From assembly GCA_018394295.1 (NCBI GenBank), contig CP074573.1:620001-684000 (forward strand): a stretch of 64,000 nucleotides of DNA, in the 5' to 3' direction. Source of the stretch: Mycoplasmatota bacterium. GTDB taxonomy: Bacteria; Bacillota_I; Bacilli_A; Haloplasmatales; Haloplasmataceae. Positions within the stretch are counted from its first letter, which is position 1; each line of letters starts with the position of its first letter. Positions 43,678-52,487 of this stretch are shown piece by piece. Position numbers and translations under genes: made by a program. The notes under the pieces were generated by a model that saw only the letters and a program-made list of their open reading frames with translations, searched no databases and was not told the origin of the DNA.

Positions 43678-44288
43678 TTGAAATATTCCGTGAAAATATA
43701 AAACAAATAAGAAATCGATTTGAAATTGTTGATTTATTAAATTCACAACAAAGAAAAGAAGAAGCATGTGATATTTTAAGATTTCAAATTGTCTATGCGA
43801 TGAGTGCTTTAGATTTTTTTATGCATGAAATTTACAGTTATGCTTTATTAAAAATATTTCGCAATGAAAGTCCTAAAACTGATCGTTATAATGAGTATAA
43901 GATTCCCTTAAAACTCTTAGAACAAGCATTATATGATGCAGAAAATATAGATCATTATTTAAAAGAGACTTTTATTGATTTAAATCGAAACTATACTTTT
44001 ATGTCACCTGGTAGAATAAGAGAATTACTTAATATTATTTCATCAGAAGATGAGTTTGCGATGGTAGAAAAATCTTTAAAGGCTAAGAATATTATCAGTA
44101 AACACAAACGATTAGATCGTATCCTAGATGAAATTTATGATAGAAGAAATAAAATAGCTCACCAAACAGATATTAATCATGGGAAAGATGATAAAAACGC
44201 GATTACTAAAGATGAGGTTGAGTTTTATATTAATATTATTTCTCATCTTGTAGAATCATTGTATCAAGTTATTTGCTTAAATAAATAA
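43674..44288 (+). CDS. HEPN-domain protein (RiboL-PSP-HEPN-like)
   Basis: 204 residues, mostly helical. The segment DILRFQIVYAMSALDFFMHEIYSYAL and the late motif YDRRNKIAHQTD give the R-x4-H signature of HEPN ribonucleases (Arg-Asn-Lys-Ile-Ala-His). Pattern and length fit the RiboL-PSP-HEPN group found in defence loci. The start overlaps the short basic ORF, so translation is probably coupled. Together with the ATPase it is a plausible ATP-triggered RNase defence module. Confidence 0.7.
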   Translation: MIEIFRENIKQIRNRFEIVDLLNSQQRKEEACDILRFQIVYAMSALDFFMHEIYSYALLKIFRNESPKTDRYNEYKIPLKLLEQALYDAENIDHYLKETFIDLNRNYTFMSPGRIRELLNIISSEDEFAMVEKSLKAKNIISKHKRLDRILDEIYDRRNKIAHQTDINHGKDDKNAITKDEVEFYINIISHLVESLYQVICLNK

Positions 44289-44316
44289 AAATCCCATTCA
44301 TATGGGATTTTTATAC
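44287..44316. terminator. bidirectional terminator
   Basis: AAAATCCCAT pairs with ATGGGATTTT, with flanking A and T. It is shared by the HEPN gene and the convergent secreted-protein gene. Confidence 0.85.
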
Positions 44317-44317
44317 T

Positions 44318-44752
44318 TTATTTATTAAGTTTTTTCATTAAATCATTATAGATTTTTTGTTTATATTTCTCTACTTGACGATCTATTTTGTTATCTATTT
44401 TTTCTTTTTCTTCCTCAGTTTTTCCATGGTAGATTTCATCAATAAGTTCTTTAATCTGATTTATATATTCTGTTAATTTTTGATTAGCTTCTTTTACTTT
44501 TTGATCTTTATATTTTGTTAAATCTTCAATTAATTGATTATTTTTATCATCAATATAATCGCCTGCGTCAAAATCATTTAAATCATCGTCAATAATATTT
44601 TCATCTTCAGGAGAAATAGTATCTACAATTTCTGAAATTCCATTTTGAATTAATGTGATGATATTACTATCTAAAACAGTAGAGGCATACGTTTGAACGC
44701 CTGCACCAATAACTAAAAATAAAAATAAAAGCGAAAACAATAATTTTTTCAT
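44318..44752 (-). CDS. secreted coiled-coil protein of unknown function
   Basis: 144 residues with a signal peptide (KKLLFSLLFLFLVIGAGVQTYA, cut after YAS or TYA). An acidic segment (PEDENIIDDDLNDFDAGDYIDD) is followed by a charged helix (residues about 80-140, KYKDQKVKEANQKLTEYINQ). It starts at ATG 44752 with GGAGGGATATA. No family recognised. Confidence 0.65.
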   Translation of the reverse strand: MKKLLFSLLFLFLVIGAGVQTYASTVLDSNIITLIQNGISEIVDTISPEDENIIDDDLNDFDAGDYIDDKNNQLIEDLTKYKDQKVKEANQKLTEYINQIKELIDEIYHGKTEEEKEKIDNKIDRQVEKYKQKIYNDLMKKLNK

Positions 44753-44909
44753 TATATCCCTCCTTCAGTGACATTATATCTATTTGATAATAACTTTTCA
44801 ATGAACAATTTTTGGAATTAATCTCATGAAAACGTTACTAATAATAATCTCATTTTTATGTATTAGGAATATACATGTAATGACGATTTTTTTAGAAGAG
44901 AAGTTAATA

Positions 44910-45581
44910 ATGGAAATAAATGAACGTGAAAAACTTCCTTTAATTGGAGAAAAGTTTCCTAGTTTAGAAGTTAAAACAACCCAGGATTTTAAAAAAATCC
45001 CTGAAGATTATCAAGGGAAATGGTTTGTTTTATTTTCTCATCCTGGTGATTTCACACCTGTTTGTACGACTGAGTTCGTTGAGTTTGCGATTAACAACGA
45101 AAAATTTAAGAATCTTAATACAGAATTAATTGGTCTTTCAGTTGATTAAGTTTATGCCCATATGAAATGGATTGAATGGATTAATGAAAAGTTAAAAGTC
45201 CAAATTCCATTTCCTGTGATTGATGATTCTTTAGGTCTTGTCGCTAAAAAACTGGGTATGATTAGTCCCTATAAAGGAACGAATACAGTACGAGCAGTAT
45301 TTATAGTTGATGATAAAGGTATTATACGTACCATTTTGTATTACCCACAAGAAGTAGGAAGAAATATTAATGAAATACTACGTACTGTAAAGGCATTACA
45401 AACTTCAGATCAATATAAAGTAGCAACACCAGCTAATTGGCCATTTAATTCTTTAATTGGTGATAAAGTCATTTTACCACCACCAAGTTCAATCCAAGAA
45501 GCACGTGAAAGACTACAAAATGCTCAGCAGGAAGGCTATACTTGTTATGATTGGTGGTTTTGTTTTAAGAGTATAAAATAA
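44910..45581 (+). pseudogene. 1-Cys-type peroxiredoxin (AhpC/TSA family), interrupted by a stop
   Basis: ATG 44910, total 223 codons, full length for the Prx6 group. The active site is [17 protein letters not shown]-like and [15 protein letters not shown] stretches lie at the end. A TAA at 45147-45149 follows LIGLSVD where the second copy (48494 on) has CAA, giving [19 protein letters not shown]. So one base change ended the gene. It may be truncated or, if read through, weakly made. Upstream, the frame extends to 44826 without a ribosome site. Confidence 0.85.
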
Positions 45582-45758
45582 TCTTTTGTTAACAAAGAGG
45601 CTCTAACTTCATCTAAATGTCTAGAAGAAGTTTAAAGCCTCTTTTTATATATTAACCTTTAATTATAAAAAACTTCGTGTTTGAATTTCGACATGATTTG
45701 ACACAACTATCAAAAAAAATATATATAATTATATTATTACGATTGGAGGGAAATGTTA
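45069..45758. repeat. segmental duplication, copy 1 (~690 bp)
   Basis: From inside the peroxiredoxin gene through its terminator and the leader of the next membrane-protein gene. It matches 48494-49182 at very high identity, with a few single-base differences and indels. Confidence 0.9.
45596..45650 (+). terminator. long-stem Rho-independent terminator, copy 1
   Basis: AGAGGCTCTAACTTCATCTA pairs with TAGAAGAAGTTTAAAGCCTCT, followed by T residues. A copy is at 49018-49070. Confidence 0.85.
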
Positions 45759-46234
45759 TAAGAAAGAATTTAAATACTTTTATTATAAGTCATATGAAGT
45801 TTGTTAATTTAATTTTATCTATTTTTTTATTGATCACATTTGTGATAATGATTATGGTTGTAAAGTTTCCAATTGAAGATGGAATGAGTATGAGTATTGC
45901 TGATTCATTTTATCATTGGATTAGATATGATATATATAATAATAATTTAGAACAATGGTTATTATTTACTATTTATAGTATAGGATTACTAATAAATATG
46001 CTTTCACCATTTATATTAATAATAAGGGTTTTATTAAATAGAAGAATAACAAGGTTACTTCTAATATTACCATTATTTGGTGTTTTGCCTTTACTAATCC
46101 ATTTTATATACGCAGTAGTAAATATATTTGTTCCATACTTAATTTTATATCCAACATTACTAATTCTCATTATTGTACAATTAATTGTAAATTTAAATTT
46201 TAACAAATATACGGGGGAGGATAAGAATGAATAA
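45677..46234 (+). CDS. four-helix membrane protein, IEDGM family, copy A
   Basis: Open from GTG 45677, but the paralogs suggest a start near 45758, where the ribosome site GGAGGG is followed by ATA rather than ATG. An internal ATG is at 45794. The protein has four hydrophobic helices and the motif VVKFPIEDGMSMSIADSFYHWIRYDIYNNN after the first. Six relatives lie between 47.9 and 53.5 kb. The last helix ends LNFNKYTGEDKNE. The phospholipase gene overlaps its end by eight bases. The function is unknown. Whether the start codon is lost needs checking. Confidence 0.6.
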   Translation: MFEFRHDLTQLSKKIYIIILLRLEGNVIRKNLNTFIISHMKFVNLILSIFLLITFVIMIMVVKFPIEDGMSMSIADSFYHWIRYDIYNNNLEQWLLFTIYSIGLLINMLSPFILIIRVLLNRRITRLLLILPLFGVLPLLIHFIYAVVNIFVPYLILYPTLLILIIVQLIVNLNFNKYTGEDKNE

Positions 46235-47891
46235 AATATGTAAATTATTTTTATTAATGATAACATTCTGTCTTCTTAGTTTTTCTTTAATTTCTGTTAA
46301 TGCAAAAAATAAAAATTATTTTGAAGATGTTATTTATTTTGATAATTTTACAGAAAGTAATATTGAAGAATATGATTTATATCATCTTCTAAGTTACGAT
46401 GAAGCAAATGTCTTTGTTAAATGGTTAGAAGATAGTTATAAATTAAAATTAGACAAGGATTATGATTTGATAAGCAATAATTTAAGTAAATTTGTTTTAT
46501 TAGCCATGCAAAAAGGAATTGTAAAAAACTATTATGCAGAATACACAGTTTTGTGGTGGGGTTCAGAACACGAAGGCATAACTTCTCAAGGAATTAATAT
46601 ATTACAAAATGATGGAAAAACCAATGCATATAATTTCTTTTCTCAATATATATCAGTTTTAGAAGAATATTCTAAAAAACCAGATTTAGATGAGTCCATA
46701 GGTGGTACGCATTATTATGTATATGAAGGTACACCATCTACTTATGGTGAGTATTATAAAAATAATAATGGAAATTATTCAAGAAGCGCAAGAACACGAT
46801 TTGAAGATCATTACAGTAGTGCGATGAATTGTTATAAAAATGGAAAACATACTCTTGCAATGCAATATTTAGGTAGAGCGTTACATTATATAGAAGATAT
46901 AGGTACGACTCCTCATTCATATGGGATTGGTTATAATTATGATCCTATCTTGGTTTGGTTAAATCCACATAAAAAGTATGAATCTTGGGTAAATGATAAT
47001 TATAATTCTTATTCAGAATTTAAGGCACATTCTTCATCTAAATATGATTATGTTCTTGATTCTAGTTTTCAAAATATAGCTAATGATTTAGCGCGAATTT
47101 CTAGTAGTTATAAAAATAATGTTGATAATTGTGGGGTCTATGAATGTTATATATCTGGTTATTATGATGCTGCACTAAATACCCTTCCTTTAACACAAGA
47201 AATAGTTGCTGGGATATTAAATAGATTTTATGAGGAAGTTACTAATAATAGTTCAATAAATTATATAAAAGATGGTACAACATATTTTATTAAAAATTAT
47301 AAATCTACTTATTATTTAGATGTAGAAAATTCAGGCACAAGTGATGGTACTAATATTCAACAAAATAGCTATCAAGGTGGTCTAAATCAGCAATTTACAG
47401 TTGTAATGAATAGTGATGGTACATTTAGTTTTAGACCAAAAAATGCGCCTACTAAAGCTTTAACAATTAATAATGGTAACTTAGAACTAATTACATATGA
47501 TTCTACTGATATTAATCAGAAATTTAAATTTACATACATAAAGTATGGATACTATCGTATAATGACAGGCAGTTCAGGTTTTGCTAGGGTATTAGGAGTT
47601 GGAAGTCCATATACTGATGTAGGAAATGATATTGAAGAATATATTTATAATCCTGATAATTTAGACCAACAATGGTATTTTGAAGAACATGCTGGTCATA
47701 TATACAGGATAATATTACGTAATCTTTACTACCATAATACATTATGTGATATCTGTGGAGAATATTTTGCAGAATCACATGAATGGCATTATAATGGTTC
47801 TTACTATATTTGTCTAAAGTGTGGTATGGTTAGTGATGGACCAGTACCAGTAACTCAAAGTATTGTCTTAAATGAAAAATTATTTTATTAA
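46227..47891 (+). CDS. secreted zinc-dependent phospholipase C-like protein with beta-trefoil and zinc ribbon
   Basis: 554 residues. Signal peptide (CKLFLLMITFCLLSFSLISVNA). The catalytic domain (about 60-350) has His/Asp ligands of the PLC/P1-nuclease type: LWWGSEHEGITSQGI, GGTHYYVY, RFEDHYSSAM, then HYIEDIGTTPHSYG (H-x3-D-x5-PH), FKAHSSSKYD. From about 350 follows a ricin-type beta-trefoil, FIKNYKSTYYLDVENS..GTNIQQNSYQGGLNQQF. The C-terminus has a zinc-ribbon-like CDICGEYF...ICLKCG. It probably hydrolyses phospholipids outside the cell, the trefoil binding glycans or lipids. It overlaps membrane protein copy A and is followed by copy B, so all likely form one operon. Confidence 0.85.
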   Translation: MNKICKLFLLMITFCLLSFSLISVNAKNKNYFEDVIYFDNFTESNIEEYDLYHLLSYDEANVFVKWLEDSYKLKLDKDYDLISNNLSKFVLLAMQKGIVKNYYAEYTVLWWGSEHEGITSQGINILQNDGKTNAYNFFSQYISVLEEYSKKPDLDESIGGTHYYVYEGTPSTYGEYYKNNNGNYSRSARTRFEDHYSSAMNCYKNGKHTLAMQYLGRALHYIEDIGTTPHSYGIGYNYDPILVWLNPHKKYESWVNDNYNSYSEFKAHSSSKYDYVLDSSFQNIANDLARISSSYKNNVDNCGVYECYISGYYDAALNTLPLTQEIVAGILNRFYEEVTNNSSINYIKDGTTYFIKNYKSTYYLDVENSGTSDGTNIQQNSYQGGLNQQFTVVMNSDGTFSFRPKNAPTKALTINNGNLELITYDSTDINQKFKFTYIKYGYYRIMTGSSGFARVLGVGSPYTDVGNDIEEYIYNPDNLDQQWYFEEHAGHIYRIILRNLYYHNTLCDICGEYFAESHEWHYNGSYYICLKCGMVSDGPVPVTQSIVLNEKLFY

Positions 47892-47924
47892 ATTTATGTA
47901 TATATAGATAAAGGAGGAAATATT

Positions 47925-48398
47925 TTGAAACAAATTAGGATGATTAATTTATATATGGGATTATTACTGTTGATGTTATTATCTTATATGATATTTTTTG
48001 TAAAATATCCCATTGAAGACTCAAGGGAAGTTACTATGGCTAAGAATATTTATGATTCATATAAGCATAGTTTTAGTCTGTCTAGTGTTGATATAAATAA
48101 TATAATAGGTTTTATTCTATTTTTAACGTTGATTTTAATGCCATTTCTTTTGCTAATTATGGCATTATTTAAAAAAATTTTTATGCTACTTCTGTCAATA
48201 TTTACTTTATTAAGTTTATTAATTGTATTTATTATTTTAATTAATATAGGAAATCTCGGGAATATAGGATATATAGGAGATCCGTTTATTCCATATATCA
48301 TATTATGTTCTTTGATATTTATTGTAATTATTGTTCAATTCATATTGAATTTTAAATACTATTTAGTTAATAAGAGAAATTTAAAAGAAATAATATAA
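47925..48398 (+). CDS. four-helix membrane protein, IEDGM family, copy B
   Basis: 157 residues, TTG start behind AAAGGAGGAAAT. MKQIRMINLYMGLLLLMLLSY, then FFVKYPIEDSREVTMAKNIYDSYKHS, and two further helix pairs. It is nearly identical to copy D (51378-51851). The Gly-Met of the motif is replaced by Ser-Arg here. It lies directly after the phospholipase gene. Confidence 0.75.
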   Translation: MKQIRMINLYMGLLLLMLLSYMIFFVKYPIEDSREVTMAKNIYDSYKHSFSLSSVDINNIIGFILFLTLILMPFLLLIMALFKKIFMLLLSIFTLLSLLIVFIILINIGNLGNIGYIGDPFIPYIILCSLIFIVIIVQFILNFKYYLVNKRNLKEII

Positions 48399-48491
48399 AA
48401 AGGAAAGTGATATATAAGAATTTTAATTTATTTCATACCAAAAATTAAAGATATATTCCTAAATTTTATTTTTACGGGTTTTATTAATACA

Positions 48492-49003
48492 CAACTGAGT
48501 TCGTTGAGTTTGCGATTAACAATGAAAAATTTAAGAATCTTAATACAGAGTTAATTGGTCTTTCAGTTGATCAAGTTTATTCTCATATGAAATGGATTGA
48601 ATGGATTAATGAAAAGTTAAAAATTCAAATTCCATTTCCTGTCATTGATGATTCTTTAGGTCTTGTCGCTAAAAAACTTGGTATGATTAGTCCCTATAAA
48701 GGAACGAATACAGAACGAGCAGTATTTATAGTTGATGATAAAGGTATTATACGTGCCATTTTGTATTACCCACAAGATGTAGGAAGAAATATTAATGAAA
48801 TACTACGTACTGTAAAGGCATTACAAACTTCAGATCAATATAAAGTAGCAACACCAGCTAATTGGCCATTTAATTCTTTAATTGGTGATAAAGTCATTTT
48901 ACCACCACCAAGTTCGATCCAAGAAGCACTGAAAGATTACAAAATGCTCAGCAGGAAGGCTATACTTGTTATGATTGGTGGTTCTGTTTTAAAAGTATAA
49001 AAT
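48492..49003 (+). pseudogene. 5'-truncated, frameshifted peroxiredoxin copy
   Basis: Matches residues after the active-site Cys of the first copy, beginning at [14 protein letters not shown] (48494). It lacks the start and active site. It keeps CAA where copy 1 has TAA. A lost base in GAAGCA(C)GTGAAAG shifts the C-terminus to [15 protein letters not shown] instead of [18 protein letters not shown]. Nonfunctional. Confidence 0.88.
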
Positions 49004-49182
49004 AATTTTTTGTTAACAAAGAGGCTCTAACTTCATCTAAATGTCTAGAAGAAGTTTAAAGCCTCTTTTTATATATTAACCTTTAATTATAAAAAACTTC
49101 GTGTTTGAATTTCGACATGATTTGACACAACTATCAAAAAAAATATATATAATTATATTATTACGATTGGAGGGAAATGTTA
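48494..49182. repeat. segmental duplication, copy 2 (~690 bp)
   Basis: A near-identical copy of 45069-45758, about 3425 bases downstream. Confidence 0.9.
49018..49070 (+). terminator. long-stem Rho-independent terminator, copy 2
   Basis: The same stem-loop as 45596-45650. Confidence 0.85.
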
Positions 49183-49705
49183 AGAGAAAGAATATCAATA
49201 CTTTTATTATGAATCATATGCAGCTTATTAACTTTATTTTTTCAATTCTTTATTTAACTCTTTTTTTAATATTGTTAATTATTGTAAAGCATTCTATTGA
49301 AGATGGAATGAAAGCAAGTCTTGCTGATGGTTATTATCGTGGGATTAAATATAGTATATATAAATATCATTCTTTTCAAGTATGGGGATTTTTCATATTA
49401 GAAAGTTTAGGATTATTAGGAAATGTATTGTTGATATTATATTTAATTATAATTTCTTTATTTAATAAGAGAATTATAAAATTATTATCAATATTGTCAC
49501 TTTTTAGTATTATTTTTCTAGCATTACCATTTATATATGGAATATTATATATATTTATACCATATTTAATATTATGTCCAATACCCTCTGTGTTAGAATA
49601 GTTGTCATGGAGCTCTAAAAATAGTATAGTAGACATAGTAAGTTATTTCAAGACAACTAGTTGTCTTGAAATAAAATTTAAAAACTTAGTAAGGAGAACA
49701 ACTTT

Positions 49706-50257
49706 ATGGCAAGATACTCAAAGGATTATAAGTTATCATTAATACAAAGAATGATGCCACCACATAATGAATCAGTCAAAGAATTATCAAGAGAATCAGG
49801 AATACCAGAAATAACACTTTTTACTTGGAAAAAGAAAGCGAAAGAAAATGGAATCCCTGTTAACGAACAACCTTTAAAATCAGAAGAATGGAGTACACAA
49901 GATAAGTTTCATATTGTCTTAGAAACTGCAACATTAAGTGAAGTAGAATTATCTAAGTATTGTAGAAATAAAGGACTATATGTTAATCAAGTTAAAGAAT
50001 GGCGAGATGCATGTATGCAGGCTAATGGTGGTGTAGCTAAACAAGCAACAGAACTACAAAAGCAGTTAAGAGAAAAAAATCAAGAACTTAAGAAATTAAA
50101 TAAAGAACTACAAAGAAAAGAATCAGCACTTGCAGAAGCAGCAGCCCTTCTTGTACTTAGAAAAAAGGCAAGTGCGATTTGGGGGAAGACGAGGAAGATT
50201 AATCAGTGCCACAGATCGCAAAAAAGCAATATCACTGATAAGAGAAGCTGTAGATAA
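49706..50257 (+). CDS. IS3-family transposase OrfA
   Basis: 183 residues, with two helix-turn-helix regions (KELSRESGIPEITLFTWKKK and LSKYCRNKGLYVNQVKEWR) and a coiled coil (LQKQLREKNQELKKLNKELQRKE). Around 50161-50167 the string A_AAA_AAG is a classic -1 slippery site. The natural end seems altered by a missing G in the run at 50181-50185, so the frame runs on to 50257. With six G it would end GEDEED. Confidence 0.85.
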   Translation: MARYSKDYKLSLIQRMMPPHNESVKELSRESGIPEITLFTWKKKAKENGIPVNEQPLKSEEWSTQDKFHIVLETATLSEVELSKYCRNKGLYVNQVKEWRDACMQANGGVAKQATELQKQLREKNQELKKLNKELQRKESALAEAAALLVLRKKASAIWGKTRKINQCHRSQKSNITDKRSCR

Positions 50258-51266
50258 TGGAGCAAGACAAGAAAAAGCATGTGAAGAAATAGGAATTAGT
50301 TTACGAACACTTCAACGATGGAGAAGTGATTCATCACCAAATGAAGATCAAAGACCTATTAGTAAAAAAAAAGCACCCAAAAATAGATTAACTAAAAAAG
50401 AACGAGAAGAAATTTTAAAAGTCGTAAATCAGCCTGAATATAAAAACTTATCTCCTAATGAAATTGTGTCGCTCCTAGCTGATAAAGGAATATATTTAGC
50501 ATCTGAATCAACAATATATAGAATCTTAAGAGAAGAAAAACAACTAAAACATAGAGGAAATACTAAAAAACCCCAAAATAGACCTATATCAACACATTAT
50601 GCCACAGGTCCTAATCAAGTTTGGATGTGGGATATTACTTATCTAAAAGGACCAATAAAAGGGATGTATTATTACTTATATTTGATCCTAGATTTATTTA
50701 GTAGAAAAGTAGTAGGATGGGAAATATGGTCTGAACAATCTGCTCAACACGCTAGTGAATTAGTTAAAAGAGCAGTATTAGCAGAAAATATACTTTTACA
50801 TAAAAAACCTTTAGTGCTTCATTCTGACAATGGAAGTCCGATGAAAGGAGCCACTCTTTTAGAGACCCTTTATCAACTAGGTATTACTCCATCAAATAGT
50901 AGACCTAGAGTAAGTAATGATAATCCTTATGCGGAGTCTATATTTAAAACATTCAAATATTGTCCAGGTTACCCAGATAAGGGCTTTGAGACTATTAAAC
51001 AAGCAAGAACTTGGACATTACAGTTTATAAACTGGTATAACTATGAACATCTTCATAGTGGGATAAAATATTTAACTCCACACCAAAGGCATTCCGGTTT
51101 ATCTAATAAAATATTAAAAAAGCGAATTAAAGTCTATGAACAAGCACAACTTAAACACCCAGAAAGATGGTCGAGAAACATAAGAAATTGGAGTGTGGAA
51201 AACATAGTTTGGTTAAACCCAGAAAAATCATCAATTTTGGAAAAAGAAGAAACAAAATCTTCTTAA
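50130..51266 (+). CDS. IS3-family transposase OrfB (rve domain)
   Basis: The frame holds the IS3 integrase core: TGPNQVWMWDITYLKGP, LILDLFSRKVVGWEIW, VLHSDNGSPMKG (second Asp), RPRVSNDNPYAESIFKTFKYCP (Glu). An HTH region, ARQEKACEEIGISLRTLQRWR, precedes it. The real start is unclear since OrfB is normally made by frameshifting from OrfA; the ATG at 50130 overlaps OrfA in another frame. As it stands the overlap is +1, not -1 (see findings). Confidence 0.88.
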   Translation: MQKQQPFLYLEKRQVRFGGRRGRLISATDRKKAISLIREAVDNGARQEKACEEIGISLRTLQRWRSDSSPNEDQRPISKKKAPKNRLTKKEREEILKVVNQPEYKNLSPNEIVSLLADKGIYLASESTIYRILREEKQLKHRGNTKKPQNRPISTHYATGPNQVWMWDITYLKGPIKGMYYYLYLILDLFSRKVVGWEIWSEQSAQHASELVKRAVLAENILLHKKPLVLHSDNGSPMKGATLLETLYQLGITPSNSRPRVSNDNPYAESIFKTFKYCPGYPDKGFETIKQARTWTLQFINWYNYEHLHSGIKYLTPHQRHSGLSNKILKKRIKVYEQAQLKHPERWSRNIRNWSVENIVWLNPEKSSILEKEETKSS

Positions 51267-51377
51267 AAAAATTAAAAATATGCGACAACTACCTTGACAT
51301 TAAGCGAATATTATTTATTATTATTATTGTGCTATTATTTGTTAATTTAAAATATATAAAATACAAGGAGAAATATT

Positions 51378-51851
51378 TTGAAACAAATTAGGATAATTAA
51401 TTTACATATGGGATTATTACTGTTGATGTTATTATCTTATATGATATTTTTTGTAAAATATCCCATTGAAGATTCAATGGAAGTTACCATGGCTAAAAAT
51501 ATCTATGATTCATATAAGAATAGTTTTAGTCTGTCTAGTATTGATATAAATAATATGATAGGTTTAATATTATTTTTAATATTGATTTCAATGCCATTTC
51601 TATTGCTAATTATGGCATTATTTAATAAAAATTTTATGCTACTTCTGTCAATATTTACTTTGTTAAGTTTATTAATGGTATTTATTATTTTAATTAATAT
51701 AGGAAATATCGGGAATATAGGATATATAGGAGATCAGTTTAATCCACATATCATTTTATGTTCTTTGATATTCATTGTCATTATTGTTCAATTCATATTG
51801 AATTTAAAATACTATTTAATTAATAAGAGAAATTTAAAAGAAAATATATAA
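51378..51851 (+). CDS. four-helix membrane protein, IEDGM family, copy D
   Basis: 157 residues, TTG 51378 after AAGGAGAAAT. Nearly identical to copy B, starting MKQIRIINLHMGLLLLMLLSY with YPIEDSMEVTMAKN. It lies immediately behind the interrupted copy C, overlapping its restored end. In this half of the array no phospholipase gene lies between the two types. Confidence 0.75.
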   Translation: MKQIRIINLHMGLLLLMLLSYMIFFVKYPIEDSMEVTMAKNIYDSYKNSFSLSSIDINNMIGLILFLILISMPFLLLIMALFNKNFMLLLSIFTLLSLLMVFIILINIGNIGNIGYIGDQFNPHIILCSLIFIVIIVQFILNLKYYLINKRNLKENI

Positions 51852-51957
51852 AAAGGAAATTGTATAAACCTTAATTATTATTAATCCGCGTTTGAATTCG
51901 ACATGATTTGACACAACTTTCAAATATAATTAAATTATTACGATGGAAGGATATTTT

Positions 51958-52439
51958 ATGAGAAATTTCAATACTTTTATTATAAATCATCTGAAGTTGT
52001 AAATTTTATTATATCAATTCTTATATTGACCACATTTTTAATAATGGATATAGTTGTAAAGTTTCCAATTGAAGATGGAATGAGAATTAGTATTGCTGAT
52101 TCATTTTATCGTTGGATTAAATATGAAATATATAATAATAATTTAGGAAAATGGTTATTATTTATTATATATATTATAGGGTTATTATTAAATGTGCTTT
52201 CACCATTACTCTTACTAATAATAGTTTTATTTAATAAAAGAATAAGAATATTATTTTTAATACTACCAGTATTTGGTGTTTTACCTTTAATAATCTTTTT
52301 TGTAGGAGCAGTATTAGATATATTTGTTCCATACTTAGTTTTATACCCAATATTACGTATTCTCATTTTTGTTCAATTAATCATAAATTTAAACTTTAGT
52401 AAATATAGGGCTGATAAGAATACACATGTATTGAAATAA
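51958..52439 (+). pseudogene. four-helix membrane protein, IEDGM family, copy E, frameshifted
   Basis: ATG 51958 with GGAAGG. MRNFNTFIINHLKL is followed by a stop where the paralogs read on. One base missing near 51997-52000 would join it to VNFIISILILTTFLIMDIVVKFPIEDGM. The open remainder is 52026-52439. It could still start at TTG 52026 or an internal ATG, but would lose the first helix's N-terminus. Confidence 0.7.
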
Positions 52440-52487
52440 CGATCAAAAAAAGAAATAATTATATCATTACAATTGGAGGGATATGTC

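Larger units (their letters stand above)
49584..51306 (+). mobile_element. IS3-family insertion sequence
   Basis: About 1.72 kb. The near-terminal inverted repeat has a matching core, TGTyArrrTAGTTGTC (49591-49606 and 51284-51299). Four-base direct repeats AATA flank it at 49580-49583 and 51307-51310. The precise ends are inferred from the restored reading frame. It carries orfA and orfB of an IS3-type transposase. Confidence 0.8.
49101..51391 (+). pseudogene. four-helix membrane protein, IEDGM family, copy C, interrupted by an IS3-family element
   Basis: The 5' part (open to 49601; paralog-like from ATG 49209, MNHMQLINFIFS) carries VKHSIEDGMKASLADGYYRGIKYSIYK. The paralog pattern stops at LILCPI. 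The 3' part continues from 51307 (ILFIIIIVLLFVNLKYIKYKEKYFETN, stop 51391). Removing the element with one AATA target copy rejoins the frame as CPILFIIIIV, matching copy F's CPLLFIIIIV. So the IS disrupted a once-intact gene. As in copy A, no ATG follows GGAGGG. Confidence 0.85.

Noticed and set aside
45147-45149. TAA in peroxiredoxin as recoding, such as a selenocysteine-type read-through
   Set aside because: Recoding uses TGA, not TAA, and the second copy has a plain CAA glutamine codon at the same place.
47584-47778. A 64-residue minus-strand ORF inside the phospholipase gene
   Set aside because: Antisense shadow without a ribosome site; the plus-strand trefoil domain explains the region.
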